The notes beneath the pieces are model-generated. The model ran no database searches, was not told the origin of the DNA, and was given only the letters and a program-made list of their open reading frames with translations. A stretch of DNA of 64,000 nt. Origin: Lysobacterales bacterium (lineage in GTDB: Bacteria; Pseudomonadota; Gammaproteobacteria; Xanthomonadales; Xanthomonadaceae). The first letter of the stretch is position 1. Every line of letters begins with the position of its first letter. Shown piece after piece: positions 32,809 to 41,449 of the stretch. The translations under genes and the position numbers were made by a program. The stretch is taken from NCBI GenBank assembly GCA_019510125.1, contig JAEKKX010000006.1:372001-436000 (forward strand), written 5' to 3'.

Positions 32809-33660
32809 ATGAAGAAGGAAACGGACGCCACACACCAGGACGCCAAGCAGGATGCGGTCCTGACCCCGGCCATGCGCCGGCTGCGACACGAACTGGAAAC
32901 CCACCCGGTCTTCGCCGAGATCGACGGCATCGAGGCGCTCCGCGCCTTCATGCAGGTCCACGTCTTCGCGGTCTGGGATTTCATGTCGCTGGCCAAGCGG
33001 CTGCAGCGGGACCTCACCTGCGTCGAGCTGCCGTGGATGCCGCCGGCGGATCCGGTGGCCGCGCGCCTGATCAACGACATCGTCCTCGCCGAGGAAAGCG
33101 ACGTCGACGCCGACGGCCATCCGGCCAGCCACCTCGACCTCTACCTGCAGGCGATGCGCGACGTCGGCGCGCCGACCGCGCAGTTCGACACGTTTATGCG
33201 CGCGCTGCGCAGCGGCGCCGGGCTGTCGGCGGCGCTGGAGACGGCGGCGGCGCCGGAGTTCGTCCGCGCGTTCGTCGGCCATACCCTCGGCACCGCCTGC
33301 GACGGCACCACGCTGGAGACGATGGCCAGCTTCTTCTACGGCCGCGAGAACGTCATCCCGGCGATGTTCCAGAGCCTGCTCGACCGCTGGGGCCTGAGCG
33401 AGGCGCAGGCGCCGGGATTCGTCTACTACCTGCAGCGCCACATCGAGCTGGACGGCGACAGCCACGGCCCCGCCGCGAGCCGCCTGATCCACAGCGAACT
33501 CGCCCGCCGCGAGGACGCGCTGCAGGAAGCGCGCGACGCCGCCCGGCTCGCGCTGCAGGCCCGGCGCGCGCTGTGGGACGGTGCGGCGGTGCAACTGCGC
33601 GCGCTGCGCGAACACGCCGCGTCCCCGCACGCCCGCGCGACCGCCCAGGTCGCGGCCTGA
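32809..33660 (+). CDS. DUF3050 protein (heme-oxygenase-like fold)
   Basis: A 283-residue protein. The DUF3050 pattern is seen as LETHPVFAEIDGIEALRAFM, QVHVFAVWDFMSLAKRLQRD and LAEESDVDADGHPASHLDLY. Conserved His and Glu/Asp residues (HVFAVWD, EE, H) occur as in heme-oxygenase-like di-iron proteins. Its function is unknown. AAGGAGA precedes the ATG at 32809. Convergent to it are the AHL synthase and LuxR genes. Proteins of this fold include non-heme oxidases that modify fatty or amino acids, so a biosynthetic role under quorum control is conceivable but untested. Confidence 0.85.
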   Translation: MKKETDATHQDAKQDAVLTPAMRRLRHELETHPVFAEIDGIEALRAFMQVHVFAVWDFMSLAKRLQRDLTCVELPWMPPADPVAARLINDIVLAEESDVDADGHPASHLDLYLQAMRDVGAPTAQFDTFMRALRSGAGLSAALETAAAPEFVRAFVGHTLGTACDGTTLETMASFFYGRENVIPAMFQSLLDRWGLSEAQAPGFVYYLQRHIELDGDSHGPAASRLIHSELARREDALQEARDAARLALQARRALWDGAAVQLRALREHAASPHARATAQVAA

Positions 33661-33715
33661 ACCCCCCGCCGTGCGCGTCCGCCGTGCGCCCCGTGGCGCA
33701 CGGCGGCGGCCGCGG

Positions 33716-34327
33716 TCATGCAGCGTGCGCCACGGCGTCGGCGTCGGCGTCGCCGGTCGCGCCCAGCGCGGCCAGGTTGGACGCCACCGGCATCCGGAAG
33801 GCGAGGCTCATCGCCTCGCCGATGCGCTGCGGTGGCCCGAGCCGTTCGACTTCCAGGCCGAGGTGCCGCAGCAGGCGTTCGACCGGCGCGCTGGTGACGC
33901 CGACCAGCGCCTCGATCCGCCGTGCGTCGGCGAAGCGGAACATCGCCCCGAGCAGGCCCGCGGCCGCGTCGCCGAAACCGAAACCGCTGCCGGCGGCGTC
34001 GGGCGCGACCGCGAACCGGCTGACCTCCCAGATCTCGGGCGCGTTCGGCGGCGGCAGGTCGCGCAGCAGGTAGGGGAAGATGTCGCGCAGCATGTTCGGG
34101 CCGGTGGTCGGCAGCAGCCGGCAGCAGCCGAGCGCCTGCGTCGCGCCGTCGTGCGCGATCACGTAGTGCGGGCCGATCAGGTCGAACCAGTCGTGCTCGC
34201 GTCCGTGCTCGGCGCGGACCTGCCAGCGCAGGCGCTCATGGAACACGGCGCAGCGGAGCCGGTACATGCTGTCCAGCAATGCCGCGCCGAGGCCGGGATC
34301 GCCTGCGTGTCCGGTGACGATGTGCAT
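33716..34327 (-). CDS. LuxI-family acyl-homoserine-lactone synthase
   Basis: A 203-residue autoinducer synthase. Conserved catalytic-core residues are visible: RLRCAVFHERLRWQV (Arg, Phe, Glu, Trp), EHDWFDLIGPHYVIA (Asp residues for AdoMet binding), GCCRLLPTTGPNML (GxxRLL) and EIWEVSRFAV (E-x-SRF). GAGGAG lies before the ATG at 34327. A LuxR gene lies directly upstream on the same strand, with a candidate lux box at 34399-34419 between them. LuxI proteins are rare in Xanthomonadaceae, which usually signal with DSF. The acyl chain cannot be predicted. Confidence 0.92.
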   Translation of the reverse strand: MHIVTGHAGDPGLGAALLDSMYRLRCAVFHERLRWQVRAEHGREHDWFDLIGPHYVIAHDGATQALGCCRLLPTTGPNMLRDIFPYLLRDLPPPNAPEIWEVSRFAVAPDAAGSGFGFGDAAAGLLGAMFRFADARRIEALVGVTSAPVERLLRHLGLEVERLGPPQRIGEAMSLAFRMPVASNLAALGATGDADADAVAHAA

Positions 34328-34650
34328 CGGGGTGTCTCCTCGTGGGGTGGAAGGAAACCCCAGTGAGCAGAAGCCCTGTCGTTCGTTGCAGCTGAAGGAC
34401 CTGACAGGTTGATGCAGGTCCGTTCGCGATGGCGATGGCGACACGGAAACGCGGGTGTCCCGGATCAGCCCGGCATCGCCTCGGGATCGCAGCGGAATCG
34501 CGCTGCGACGCGCGGCGATCGGCGACCCGCGGCCGCCATCGGAAACTGCGCGAAAACGACGGCCGCAACGGGTCGGCGAAGCCGGCTGTCGAAGCCGGCC
34601 CGGGAAGTGGTTCGGAAAGCGGTCCGGAAGCGGGGACGAACGTCGCGCCG
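34328..34650 (-). other. Intergenic region between luxR- and luxI-type genes
   Basis: It contains the candidate lux box 34399-34419 and otherwise no gene. The part nearer luxR is GC-rich with short frames of no resemblance to known proteins. The luxR gene has no clear terminator, so some read-through into luxI is possible. Confidence 0.45.
34399..34419 (-). promoter_or_regulatory. Candidate lux box for the AHL synthase gene
   Basis: A 21-bp dyad ACCTG-N11-CAGGT (minus strand ACCTGCATCAACCTGTCAGGT), with an internal second match ACCTGTCAGGT. It resembles LuxR-type operators (ACCTG-N10-CAGGT in lux/las boxes), though the spacer is one base longer. It lies about 72-92 nt before the synthase start codon, a suitable place for activation by the adjacent LuxR protein. 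Confidence 0.6.
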
Positions 34651-35403
34651 TCAGGCGCGCAGCGAGACGATCAGTCCGAGCGAGATCGCCCGCGCGATCG
34701 CGGCCTGGCGACCGCTGACGCCGAGTTTGTGGGTGGCGTTCTGCAGGTGGAAGATCGACGTGCGTTCGCTGATGTTGAGCAGTTGCCCGATTTCCCAGCT
34801 CGTCTTGCCTTCCGCGGCCCACGACAGGCACTCGCGCTCGCGACGGGTCAGCGCCGGCAGCGGCGCGGGCGTACGCGAGCGCAGGAACTGGCGTGCCGCC
34901 TCGTGGACGAAGTGCGAGAGCAGGTGCAGGGTCGGCAGCAGCATTTCGAAGTCGGCGGCGCTCAGCGTGCGCGAGGAGAACGACATCAGCCCCCACGACA
35001 CCCCGGGGCCGTGCAGCGGCACGCTCACGCCCTGGCGCAGGCCGAATTCGCCGGCCTCGCCGAACATGTGGCGCACCTTCTGCAGGTGCGGGTCGAGGAT
35101 CCGCCGGTGGTGCAACTGCGCTTCCTCCCACGACACCGGCGTGGCGTGGTCGTGGCAGTGGCTGATCACCGGGTCGATGCCGATGTAGTCCATCGCGAAG
35201 TAGTGCGTCACCCACTCTTCGGGATAGGTGCCGAGCCGCAACTGGTCGGGATGCTCGTTCACCAGCGGCAGATCGACCGCGTAGAACCAGTAGTCGATGC
35301 CGAGCGGGCGGACGGTGCGTTCGATCCGCGCGGTGAGCGCTTCGGTGTTCGCCGCGTCGGCGAATCCGCGCATGGTGTCGATGTCGATCTGCGTCCTGCT
35401 CAT
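34651..35403 (-). CDS. LuxR-family autoinducer-binding transcription factor
   Basis: A 250-residue regulator. The N-terminal autoinducer-binding domain (about 15-165) has DYWFYAVDLP, TYPEEWVTHYFAMDY and GIDPVISHC, matching the conserved Trp/Tyr/Asp-Pro ligand pocket, plus VPLHGPGVSWGLMSF. The C-terminal LuxR HTH (about 180-240) includes LTRRERECLSWAAEGKTSWE and LLNISERTSIFHLQNATHKL. The start was set at ATG 35403 because MSRTQIDIDT begins the conserved part; upstream in-frame codons exist. It is cognate to the adjacent synthase by position. Confidence 0.92.
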   Translation of the reverse strand: MSRTQIDIDTMRGFADAANTEALTARIERTVRPLGIDYWFYAVDLPLVNEHPDQLRLGTYPEEWVTHYFAMDYIGIDPVISHCHDHATPVSWEEAQLHHRRILDPHLQKVRHMFGEAGEFGLRQGVSVPLHGPGVSWGLMSFSSRTLSAADFEMLLPTLHLLSHFVHEAARQFLRSRTPAPLPALTRRERECLSWAAEGKTSWEIGQLLNISERTSIFHLQNATHKLGVSGRQAAIARAISLGLIVSLRA

Positions 35404-35665
35404 GGCCTGTCCTGGTGGCGCCGCCCACGGGAGCGGCGACGCGTCCTCGGGCAGGACGACGCGCGGCATGACGCGACGCGAGCCGGGCCTGCCCCCTTCA
35501 CGCCCGTTCTTCACGGTAAATTAGCAGGCTTGCCGCGCGCTGCGAACCCGCTGCGCGGTCGCGACCGTGACGATGTTGGCGAAGCATGCCGTCGGATACG
35601 ATCGCAAACCCGGACTCGATCGATTCGATCTATCGAGTCTTCGTCGCAATGGTCTCGGAACGCGC

Positions 35666-36418
35666 ATGGTCGCCACCTTCTCCCCTCCGTTCTCTCCGGC
35701 CGACGCGCTCGGCGATCGCCTGCGCGCGCGCGGCTACGCGGTGTTCGCGCCCGACCAGGTCGCCGCGCTGTGCGACACGTCGCTGCCGGCGCTGCAGGCG
35801 CTGGAGCCGTCGTGGGACACGCTGCCGCCGGACGACTACCTGCGCGACGGCGGGCGTTACCGGCACCGGCGCTACGGCGGCTTCCTCGTCGGTCGTTCGG
35901 GCATCACCCGCGCCGCGCACCGCGCGCACTACCAGCCGCCGGACTACAACGCGCTGCACGGCGGCCTGCAGCGCTGGTTCGCGCCGATCGCCGACGAGAC
36001 CGCCGCCGCGCCCGCCTGGACCGGCCTGCTCGCGGGCCTGGGCGCGCGGCTGCGCGCGCTGCGCGAGGCCGACCCGTGGTACGTCGAGGCGCACCAGTTC
36101 CGGATCGACACCGCCGACGGCATCGGCCGGCCCACGCCGGAGGGCGCGCACCGCGACGGCGTCGACTTCGTGGCGGTGTTCCTGGTCGCCCGGCACGCCA
36201 TCCGCGGCGGCGAGACCCGCGTGTTCGACGCCGACGGCCCCGACGGCCAGCGCTTCACCCTGGACGCGCCCTGGAGCCTGCTGCTGCTGGACGACACCCG
36301 GGTGATCCACGAGTCCACGCCCATCCAGCCGCTGTCCGCGGCCGACGCCGGCGGTCATCGCGATACCCTCGTGCTGACCTTCCGCGCCGGCGGCTTCCAG
36401 AGCGAGGGCGAGGCCTGA
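35666..36418 (+). CDS. 2-oxoglutarate/Fe(II) dioxygenase (BsmA/IDO-like family)
   Basis: A 250-residue putative dioxygenase of the 2OG-Fe_dioxy family that includes amino-acid hydroxylases. The iron triad is suggested by HRDGVDFVAVFLV (H-x-D) and a distal His in RVIHESTPIQP. An Arg in HRDTLVLTFR may bind 2-oxoglutarate. The start at ATG 35666 is chosen for the globular domain; a GTG at 35567 would add 33 residues. It is divergent from luxR with a 262-nt gap, so it could be part of the quorum-sensing locus. Its substrate is unknown. Confidence 0.75.
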   Translation: MVATFSPPFSPADALGDRLRARGYAVFAPDQVAALCDTSLPALQALEPSWDTLPPDDYLRDGGRYRHRRYGGFLVGRSGITRAAHRAHYQPPDYNALHGGLQRWFAPIADETAAAPAWTGLLAGLGARLRALREADPWYVEAHQFRIDTADGIGRPTPEGAHRDGVDFVAVFLVARHAIRGGETRVFDADGPDGQRFTLDAPWSLLLLDDTRVIHESTPIQPLSAADAGGHRDTLVLTFRAGGFQSEGEA

Positions 36419-36501
36419 CCGCCGGCCCGGCGTCGGACCGCCGTCGATCGGGGGCGATCAGTTACAATTGAAACCATTTCACGCATGGCACCGAGGTCCC
36501 G

Positions 36502-37485
36502 ATGAAGCTGGGTTCCCTGAAGGAGGGCGGCCGCGACGGCACCCTGATCGTCGTCTCCCGCGACCTCACCCGCGCCGTGCGCGCCGACGCCGTCGCGCCG
36601 ACCCTGCAGCGGGCGCTGGAGGACTGGTCCAACGTCGCGCCGCGCCTGAACGCGCTGTCGGAGGCGCTCAACGCCGGCGCCGCCGAAGGCGCCTTCGACC
36701 TCGACCTGCAGGCGCTGGCGGCGCCGCTGCCGCGGGCCTACGAGTTCGTCGACGGCTCGGCCTACCTGCCGCACGTCGAGCGCGTGCGCCGCGCCCGCGG
36801 CGCCGAGGTGCCGGAGAGCTTCTACGTCGATCCGCTGATGTACCAGGCGGTCAGCGCCGGCTTCTACGGCCCGCGCGACCCGGTGCGGGTGCCGAGCGAG
36901 GACTACGGCATCGACCTCGAGGCCGAGGTCGTGATCGTCACCGACGACGTGCCGATGGCGGTGACGCCCGCGCAGGCGGCCGAGCACATCCAGCTCGTCG
37001 GCCTGGTCAACGACGTCTCGCTGCGCAACCTCATCCCGAACGAGCTGGCCAAGGGCTTCGGCTTCCTGCAGTCCAAGCCGCGCTCGGCGCTGTCGCCGGT
37101 GTTCGTCACCCCGGACGAGCTGGGCGACGCCTGGCGCGACAACAAGGTCCACCTGCCGCTGGTCACCCACATCAACGGCGCGTGGTTCGGCGCGCCGGAG
37201 GCCGGCGTCGACATGCAGTTCGACTTCGCGCAGTTGGTCGCGCACGCCGCCAAGACCCGCCCGCTGAGCGCCGGCACCATCGTCGGCTCGGGCACCGTCG
37301 CCAACGAGGACACCTCGCTGGGCGCGTCGTGCTTCGCCGAGAAGCGCACGGTCGAGACCCTGGAGACCGGCAAGCCGGTCACGCCGTTCATGTCCTTCGG
37401 CGACGTGGTCCGGATCGAGATGCGCGCCCGCGACGGCGCCGACATCTTCGGCGCGATCGAACAGCGGATCGAACGCCCGGCGTGA
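36502..37485 (+). CDS. Fumarylacetoacetate hydrolase family protein
   Basis: A 327-residue FAH-fold hydrolase. The metal-binding acidic set is at DYGIDLEAEVVIVTDD (E-x-E), and the downstream LVGLVNDVSLRNLIPNE, KPRSALSPVFVTPDELG and TIVGSGTVANED segments are typical. The last step of tyrosine catabolism cleaves fumarylacetoacetate to fumarate and acetoacetate, and a maleylacetoacetate isomerase gene lies 820 nt downstream, which supports this substrate. A TACAAT at 36466-36471 is a likely -10 box. hmgA and hppD are not in the window. Confidence 0.88.
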   Translation: MKLGSLKEGGRDGTLIVVSRDLTRAVRADAVAPTLQRALEDWSNVAPRLNALSEALNAGAAEGAFDLDLQALAAPLPRAYEFVDGSAYLPHVERVRRARGAEVPESFYVDPLMYQAVSAGFYGPRDPVRVPSEDYGIDLEAEVVIVTDDVPMAVTPAQAAEHIQLVGLVNDVSLRNLIPNELAKGFGFLQSKPRSALSPVFVTPDELGDAWRDNKVHLPLVTHINGAWFGAPEAGVDMQFDFAQLVAHAAKTRPLSAGTIVGSGTVANEDTSLGASCFAEKRTVETLETGKPVTPFMSFGDVVRIEMRARDGADIFGAIEQRIERPA

Positions 37486-37602
37486 GCGCGCCGTCCGGCA
37501 CGGACGCAACCGGCCGGGCGCGCTGAAGGCGGGCCCGATGGCGCGCGCTGACGATCGATTCCGCGCGCGCTATCCTCGGCCGGCCCCGGGGAGGAGGACG
37601 CC

Positions 37603-38220
37603 ATGCGCAGCGGACGTGGATCGCGATTCGCCGCCGCCGGGCTGGCGCTGCTGGCGGCCTGCGCGGTGCTGCTGCAGGCTTGGCTGTCGCTCGCGCTGGT
37701 CCGCGGGCAGGGCGGCGGCGCGGGGCAGGCGCTGTGGACGCTCGCCGGCTACTTCACGATCCTGAGCAACCTCTTCGTCGCCCTCACCGCCGCCGCGCAG
37801 GCTCTGGCGCCCGGCGCGCGGTTGGCGGGGCCTTCGGTGCGCGGCTGCGCGACCACCGCGATCGTGCTGGTCGGCATCGGCTACCACCTGCTGCTGCGCC
37901 AGGTCTGGGATCCGCAGGGCTGGCAGCGCGTCGCCGACGACCTGCTGCACTACGCGGTGCCGGCCGCGGCGCTGCTGCACTGGCTGGCGTTCCCGCCGCG
38001 CGAACCGCCGCCGGCGACCGCGCCGCTGCGCTGGCTGGTCTATCCGCTGGCGTACTTCGGCTGGGTGCTGGCGCGCGGCGCGTGGCAGGGGACGTATCCG
38101 TACCCGTTCGTCGACGTCCCGGCGCTCGGTTACGCCCGGGTCGCGTTCAACGCCGTCGGCCTGGCGATCGCGTTCCTCGCCGCGGGCGCGCTGCTGCGAT
38201 GGACCGCCGTGCGGCGCTGA
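37603..38220 (+). CDS. Pr6Pr-family membrane protein
   Basis: A 205-residue integral membrane protein with about six hydrophobic helices. The pattern LWTLAGYFTILSNLFVALTA and VGIGYHLLLRQVWDPQGWQR, with LLHYAVPAAALLHWLAF and RWLVYPLAYFGWVLARGAWQ (ending TYPYPFVDV), fits the FAR-17a/Pr6Pr group of uncharacterised bacterial proteins. It has no catalytic motif I can name. It lies between the FAH and maleylacetoacetate isomerase genes on the same strand; any link to tyrosine degradation is positional only. Confidence 0.78.
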   Translation: MRSGRGSRFAAAGLALLAACAVLLQAWLSLALVRGQGGGAGQALWTLAGYFTILSNLFVALTAAAQALAPGARLAGPSVRGCATTAIVLVGIGYHLLLRQVWDPQGWQRVADDLLHYAVPAAALLHWLAFPPREPPPATAPLRWLVYPLAYFGWVLARGAWQGTYPYPFVDVPALGYARVAFNAVGLAIAFLAAGALLRWTAVRR

Positions 38221-38305
38221 CGACGCGCCGTCGCTTCCCGTCCCGGGGCGAGGGCGGTATCGTGCCGGCCAGGCGCGCGGGCGCCGCCGCTGTGGGGAAC
38301 CGACC

Positions 38306-38962
38306 ATGCACGATGCCCTGAAGCTGTACGGCTACTGGCGCTCCAGCGCCGCCTACCGGGTGCGGATCGCGCTCAACCTCAAGGGCCTGGACTACGACAG
38401 CGTACCGGTCCACCTGGTCCGCGACGGCGGCGAACAACATCGCCCCGAGTACGCCGCGACCAACCCGCAGCGGCTGGTCCCGGTGCTGCAGCACGGCCAG
38501 CGCATGATCCGGCAGTCGCTGGCGATCATCGAGTACCTCGACGAACTGTGGCCGGACCCGCCGCTGCTGCCGGGCGCGCCGCGCGAACGCGCGCGGGCGC
38601 GGGCGCTGGCGCTGCTGGTCGCCTGCGACATCCATCCGCTCAACAACCTGCGCGTGCTGCAGTACCTGGAGCGCGAATACAACGCCCCGGTGTCCGAACG
38701 CGACGCCTGGGTCAGGCACTGGATCGTGGAAGGCTTCGGCGCATTCGAGGCGATGCTGGTCGAGGACCTGACCCGCGGCGACTTCTGCGAAGGCGAGTCG
38801 CCCGGTCTGGCCGACTGCTGTCTGGTCCCGCAGGTCTACAACGCGCGCCGCTTCGGCGTCGACCTCGACCCGTATCCGAACATCCGCCGCATCGAGGCGG
38901 CGTGCCTGGCGCTGCCGGCGTTCGACGCGGCGCGGCCCGAGCGCCAGCCCGACGCGGCCTGA
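38306..38962 (+). CDS. maiA: Maleylacetoacetate isomerase (GST zeta class)
   Basis: A 218-residue glutathione-dependent isomerase. The N-terminal thioredoxin-like domain has YGYWRSSAAYRVRIALNLKG, with the zeta-class Ser-Ser active site, and NPQRLVPVLQ with the cis-Pro. The C-terminal helical domain has GLADCCLVPQVYNARRFGVD, characteristic of MaiA. It converts maleylacetoacetate to fumarylacetoacetate, the substrate of the hydrolase encoded upstream. Its transcript ends at a strong hairpin. Confidence 0.93.
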   Translation: MHDALKLYGYWRSSAAYRVRIALNLKGLDYDSVPVHLVRDGGEQHRPEYAATNPQRLVPVLQHGQRMIRQSLAIIEYLDELWPDPPLLPGAPRERARARALALLVACDIHPLNNLRVLQYLEREYNAPVSERDAWVRHWIVEGFGAFEAMLVEDLTRGDFCEGESPGLADCCLVPQVYNARRFGVDLDPYPNIRRIEAACLALPAFDAARPERQPDAA

Positions 38963-38984
38963 TCCGCCGCCGACGCCCGCAACG

Positions 38985-39014
38985 AAAAACGCCCCGGTCT
39001 CCCGGGGCGTTTTT
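38985..39014 (+). terminator. Bidirectional terminator between maiA and pilU
   Basis: Perfect 13-bp stem AAAAACGCCCCGG / CCGGGGCGTTTTT, loop TCTC, followed by more T residues. The A-run on the left arm serves the convergent pilU transcript. Confidence 0.92.
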
Positions 39015-39047
39015 TTGCGTCGCCGGCGCGGCCGGACGTCGGTGCCG

Positions 39048-40178
39048 TCAGTGCTGGAATGGGGACGAACCGTCGCCGCCCTCGAACGCCACCGCGTAGG
39101 GGTCGTGCTCGGCGCCGGCGCCTTCGGACAGCCGGAACTTCAGCGCCAGGCCGTCGCGCGAGTCGGCCGCGCGCAGCGCTTCCTCCATGCTGATCTTGCC
39201 TTCCTTGGTGAGCCGGAACAGGCACTGGTCGAACGACTCCATGCCTTCCTCCAGGGTCTCCTCCATCGCCTGCTTGATCTCGTGCACCTGGCCGCGGCGC
39301 AGCAGGTCGCGGATCATCGGCGTGTTGATCAGCACTTCCACCGCCGGCAGGCGGCGGCCGTCGGTGCCGCTGACCAGGCGCTGGCTGACCACCGCCTTGA
39401 GGTTCAGCGCGACGTTCATCAGGACGTTCTTGTGCGCGCTTTCCGGGAAGAAGTTGAGGATGCGCTCGATGGTCTGGTCGGCGTTGTTGGAGTGCAGCGT
39501 CGCCAGGCACAGGTGGCCGGTCTCGGCGAAGGCGATCGCCGCCTCCATCGTGGTCGCGTCCAGGATCTCGCCGATCAGGATCACGTCCGGCGCTTCGCGC
39601 ATCGCGTTCTTGAGCGCGTTGTGGAAGGCGTGGGTGTCGAGCCCGACCTCGCGCTGGTTGACGATCGACTTCTTGTGCCGGTGCAGGTATTCGATCGGAT
39701 CCTCGATGGTGAGGATGTGGCCGGCGGCGGTGGTGTTGCGGTAGTCGATCATCGACGCCAGCGTGGTCGACTTGCCCGAGCCGGTGGAGCCGACGATCAG
39801 CACCAGGCCGCGCGGCGCCATGATCACGTTCTTCAGCACCTGCGGGAGCTGCAGCTCCTCGATGCTCGGGATCACGCTGCGGATCGCGCGGATCACCATG
39901 CCGACTTCGCCGCGCTGCTTGAACACGTTGACGCGGAAGCGGCCGGCGTCCGCCAGCGACAGCGCCATGTTGAGTTCCAGGTCGCGCTCGAACTCGGGCA
40001 CCTGGCCCTCGTCCATCAGCGAATAGGCGATCTTCTTGACCATGCCGGCCGGCAGGCCGGTGTTGCCGAGCGGATAGAGCTTGCCTTCGACCTTGATGTG
40101 CACCGGCGCGCCGGTGGTCAGGAACATGTCCGAGGCGTTCTTGTCCGTCATCAGCTTCAGGAAATAGCCGATGTCCAT
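39048..40178 (-). CDS. pilU: Type IV pilus retraction ATPase PilU
   Basis: A 376-residue secretion-type ATPase that powers pilus retraction with PilT. The N-terminal part MDIGYFLKLMTDKNASDMFL is PilU-like. Walker A is GSTGSGKSTTLASMI, the Asp box is HILTIEDPIEYLH, and Walker B is PDVILIGEILDATTM. The His box is in GHLCLATLHSNNAD. The C-terminal tail beyond residue 345 is acidic (GAGAEHDPYAVAFEGGD). GGGAGGG precedes the ATG at 40178. pilT, normally next to pilU in Pseudomonas and Xanthomonas, is not adjacent in this window. Confidence 0.95.
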   Translation of the reverse strand: MDIGYFLKLMTDKNASDMFLTTGAPVHIKVEGKLYPLGNTGLPAGMVKKIAYSLMDEGQVPEFERDLELNMALSLADAGRFRVNVFKQRGEVGMVIRAIRSVIPSIEELQLPQVLKNVIMAPRGLVLIVGSTGSGKSTTLASMIDYRNTTAAGHILTIEDPIEYLHRHKKSIVNQREVGLDTHAFHNALKNAMREAPDVILIGEILDATTMEAAIAFAETGHLCLATLHSNNADQTIERILNFFPESAHKNVLMNVALNLKAVVSQRLVSGTDGRRLPAVEVLINTPMIRDLLRRGQVHEIKQAMEETLEEGMESFDQCLFRLTKEGKISMEEALRAADSRDGLALKFRLSEGAGAEHDPYAVAFEGGDGSSPFQH

Positions 40179-40361
40179 CGATGACCCTCCCCGTGACTGT
40201 TGGATGACTTGCCGCCGCGGTCGCGGGATGCCTGCGTTGCATCGCCGGAGGTCGGTGACGACAATGGGGCCGCGCCGGTGGCCGGTGGTCCGACGGTCGT
40301 TCCGAGCACGCGTCGCGTCGAAACCGTGACCGCGTTCCCATCCTGCTTCGAAACGGTCCCC

Positions 40362-40784
40362 ATGCCCGCAAGCTTCGCACAAATGCCGCGCGTCCCGCAG
40401 CACCCGTCGCGCCTTCGCGCATGGCGCTTCGCGGCGCCCCTTGTGATCGCGCTCACGTTTCCGGCGCCTGGCCGGGCGAAGACGCCGCCGCCCACGGCCG
40501 AGATCGACGCGGCGCAGGTCGCGATCCTGCGCGCCGAAGGCGCGGACGCGGAGCATTACGCCAACGAAGCGCTGCTGCGCGCGCGCGCAGCGCTGGCGCA
40601 GGCGCAGGCCGCGCTCGCCGCGCGGCGCAAGGACGATGCCGTCGCGCAGGCGCGACTGGCCGCCGCGGAAGCCGATTACGCCCAGGCGCGCAGCCGCGAA
40701 ATCGTCCTGCAGGACGAACTCGCGCGCCGCCGCGCCGAGATCGTCGAACTGCGGCAGAAGCTCGATATGGCGGTGGCGCCGTGA
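40362..40784 (+). CDS. DUF4398-like periplasmic helical protein
   Basis: A protein of about 140 residues. A signal-type N-terminus (RAWRFAAPLVIALTFPAPGRA) is followed by a helical domain. That domain carries DAEHYANEALLRARAALAQAQ and ARLAAAEADYAQARSREIVL, the Ala-rich heptad pattern of DUF4398 proteins found with OmpA-like outer-membrane proteins. I use ATG 40362; ATG 40383 is equally possible as neither has a good ribosome-binding site. The stop overlaps the GTG start of the next gene, so they form a coupled pair probably acting at the cell envelope. Confidence 0.65.
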   Translation: MPASFAQMPRVPQHPSRLRAWRFAAPLVIALTFPAPGRAKTPPPTAEIDAAQVAILRAEGADAEHYANEALLRARAALAQAQAALAARRKDDAVAQARLAAAEADYAQARSREIVLQDELARRRAEIVELRQKLDMAVAP

Positions 40785-41449
40785 GCGCCGCCCGCCGCGC
40801 CGCCGTCCTGCTGGCGCTCGCGATGGCGCTGCCCGCAGGCGCCACCGAGCCGGATCCGGAGGTCGCCGCGCTGGTCCGGCGGCTGCAGGCGCTGGACACC
40901 GATCCGCAGCGCAACGCCTTCGCCGCCTACGAACGCCTGCAGGCGCGGCAGGCGCTGCAGCAGATCGACGCGGCCCGCCGCAAGCAGCGTCCGCTGGCGG
41001 TGGAGATCGCCCGCATGCGGGTGGAGACGGCCGAGATCGCCGCGCGCACCGAAGCCGATCGCGGCGAACTGCAGCGCATGGACACCGAGCGCAGCGAACT
41101 GCTGGTCGAAGCCAGCCGCCGCGACGCCGAGCGCGCCCGCGCCGAGGCCGAGCGGATGCGGGTCCAGGCGCAGATCCAGGCCGAGGAGGCCGAGCGCCTG
41201 CGCGCCGAAGTCGAAGCCGAGGCCCGCGATCGCGAGCAGGCCGAAGGGCTGCTCGACACCCTGGCCGCCGGCGAGGCCGAAAAGCTGCGCCTGGCCAAGG
41301 AACGCGAGGCCGAACTGGCGCGCCAGGCGGCGGCGCTGGGGGCGGGACAGCCGGCGCCGAAGACCGGTTCGCAGTCCAAGCCCAGGCCGAAGCCCAAGCC
41401 CCGCGCGAAGCCGGCGACCTCGTCGAAACCGAAGCCGCCGTCGCGCTGA
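40781..41449 (+). CDS. Periplasmic coiled-coil protein with Lys/Pro-rich tail
   Basis: A 222-residue protein. The start GTG at 40781 overlaps the previous stop (GTGA). A signal peptide (VLLALAMALPAGA) is followed by a long charged coiled coil (about 30-185) in which Glu, Arg and Ala heptads dominate (ERLRAEVEAEARDREQAEGL). The last 30 residues are a Lys/Pro/Ser tail (KPRPKPKPRAKPATSSKPKP) that may contact cell-wall or outer-membrane polyanions. I recognise no named family. It and the preceding DUF4398-like gene look like one functional unit. Confidence 0.65.
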   Translation: MSAARRAAVLLALAMALPAGATEPDPEVAALVRRLQALDTDPQRNAFAAYERLQARQALQQIDAARRKQRPLAVEIARMRVETAEIAARTEADRGELQRMDTERSELLVEASRRDAERARAEAERMRVQAQIQAEEAERLRAEVEAEARDREQAEGLLDTLAAGEAEKLRLAKEREAELARQAAALGAGQPAPKTGSQSKPRPKPKPRAKPATSSKPKPPSR

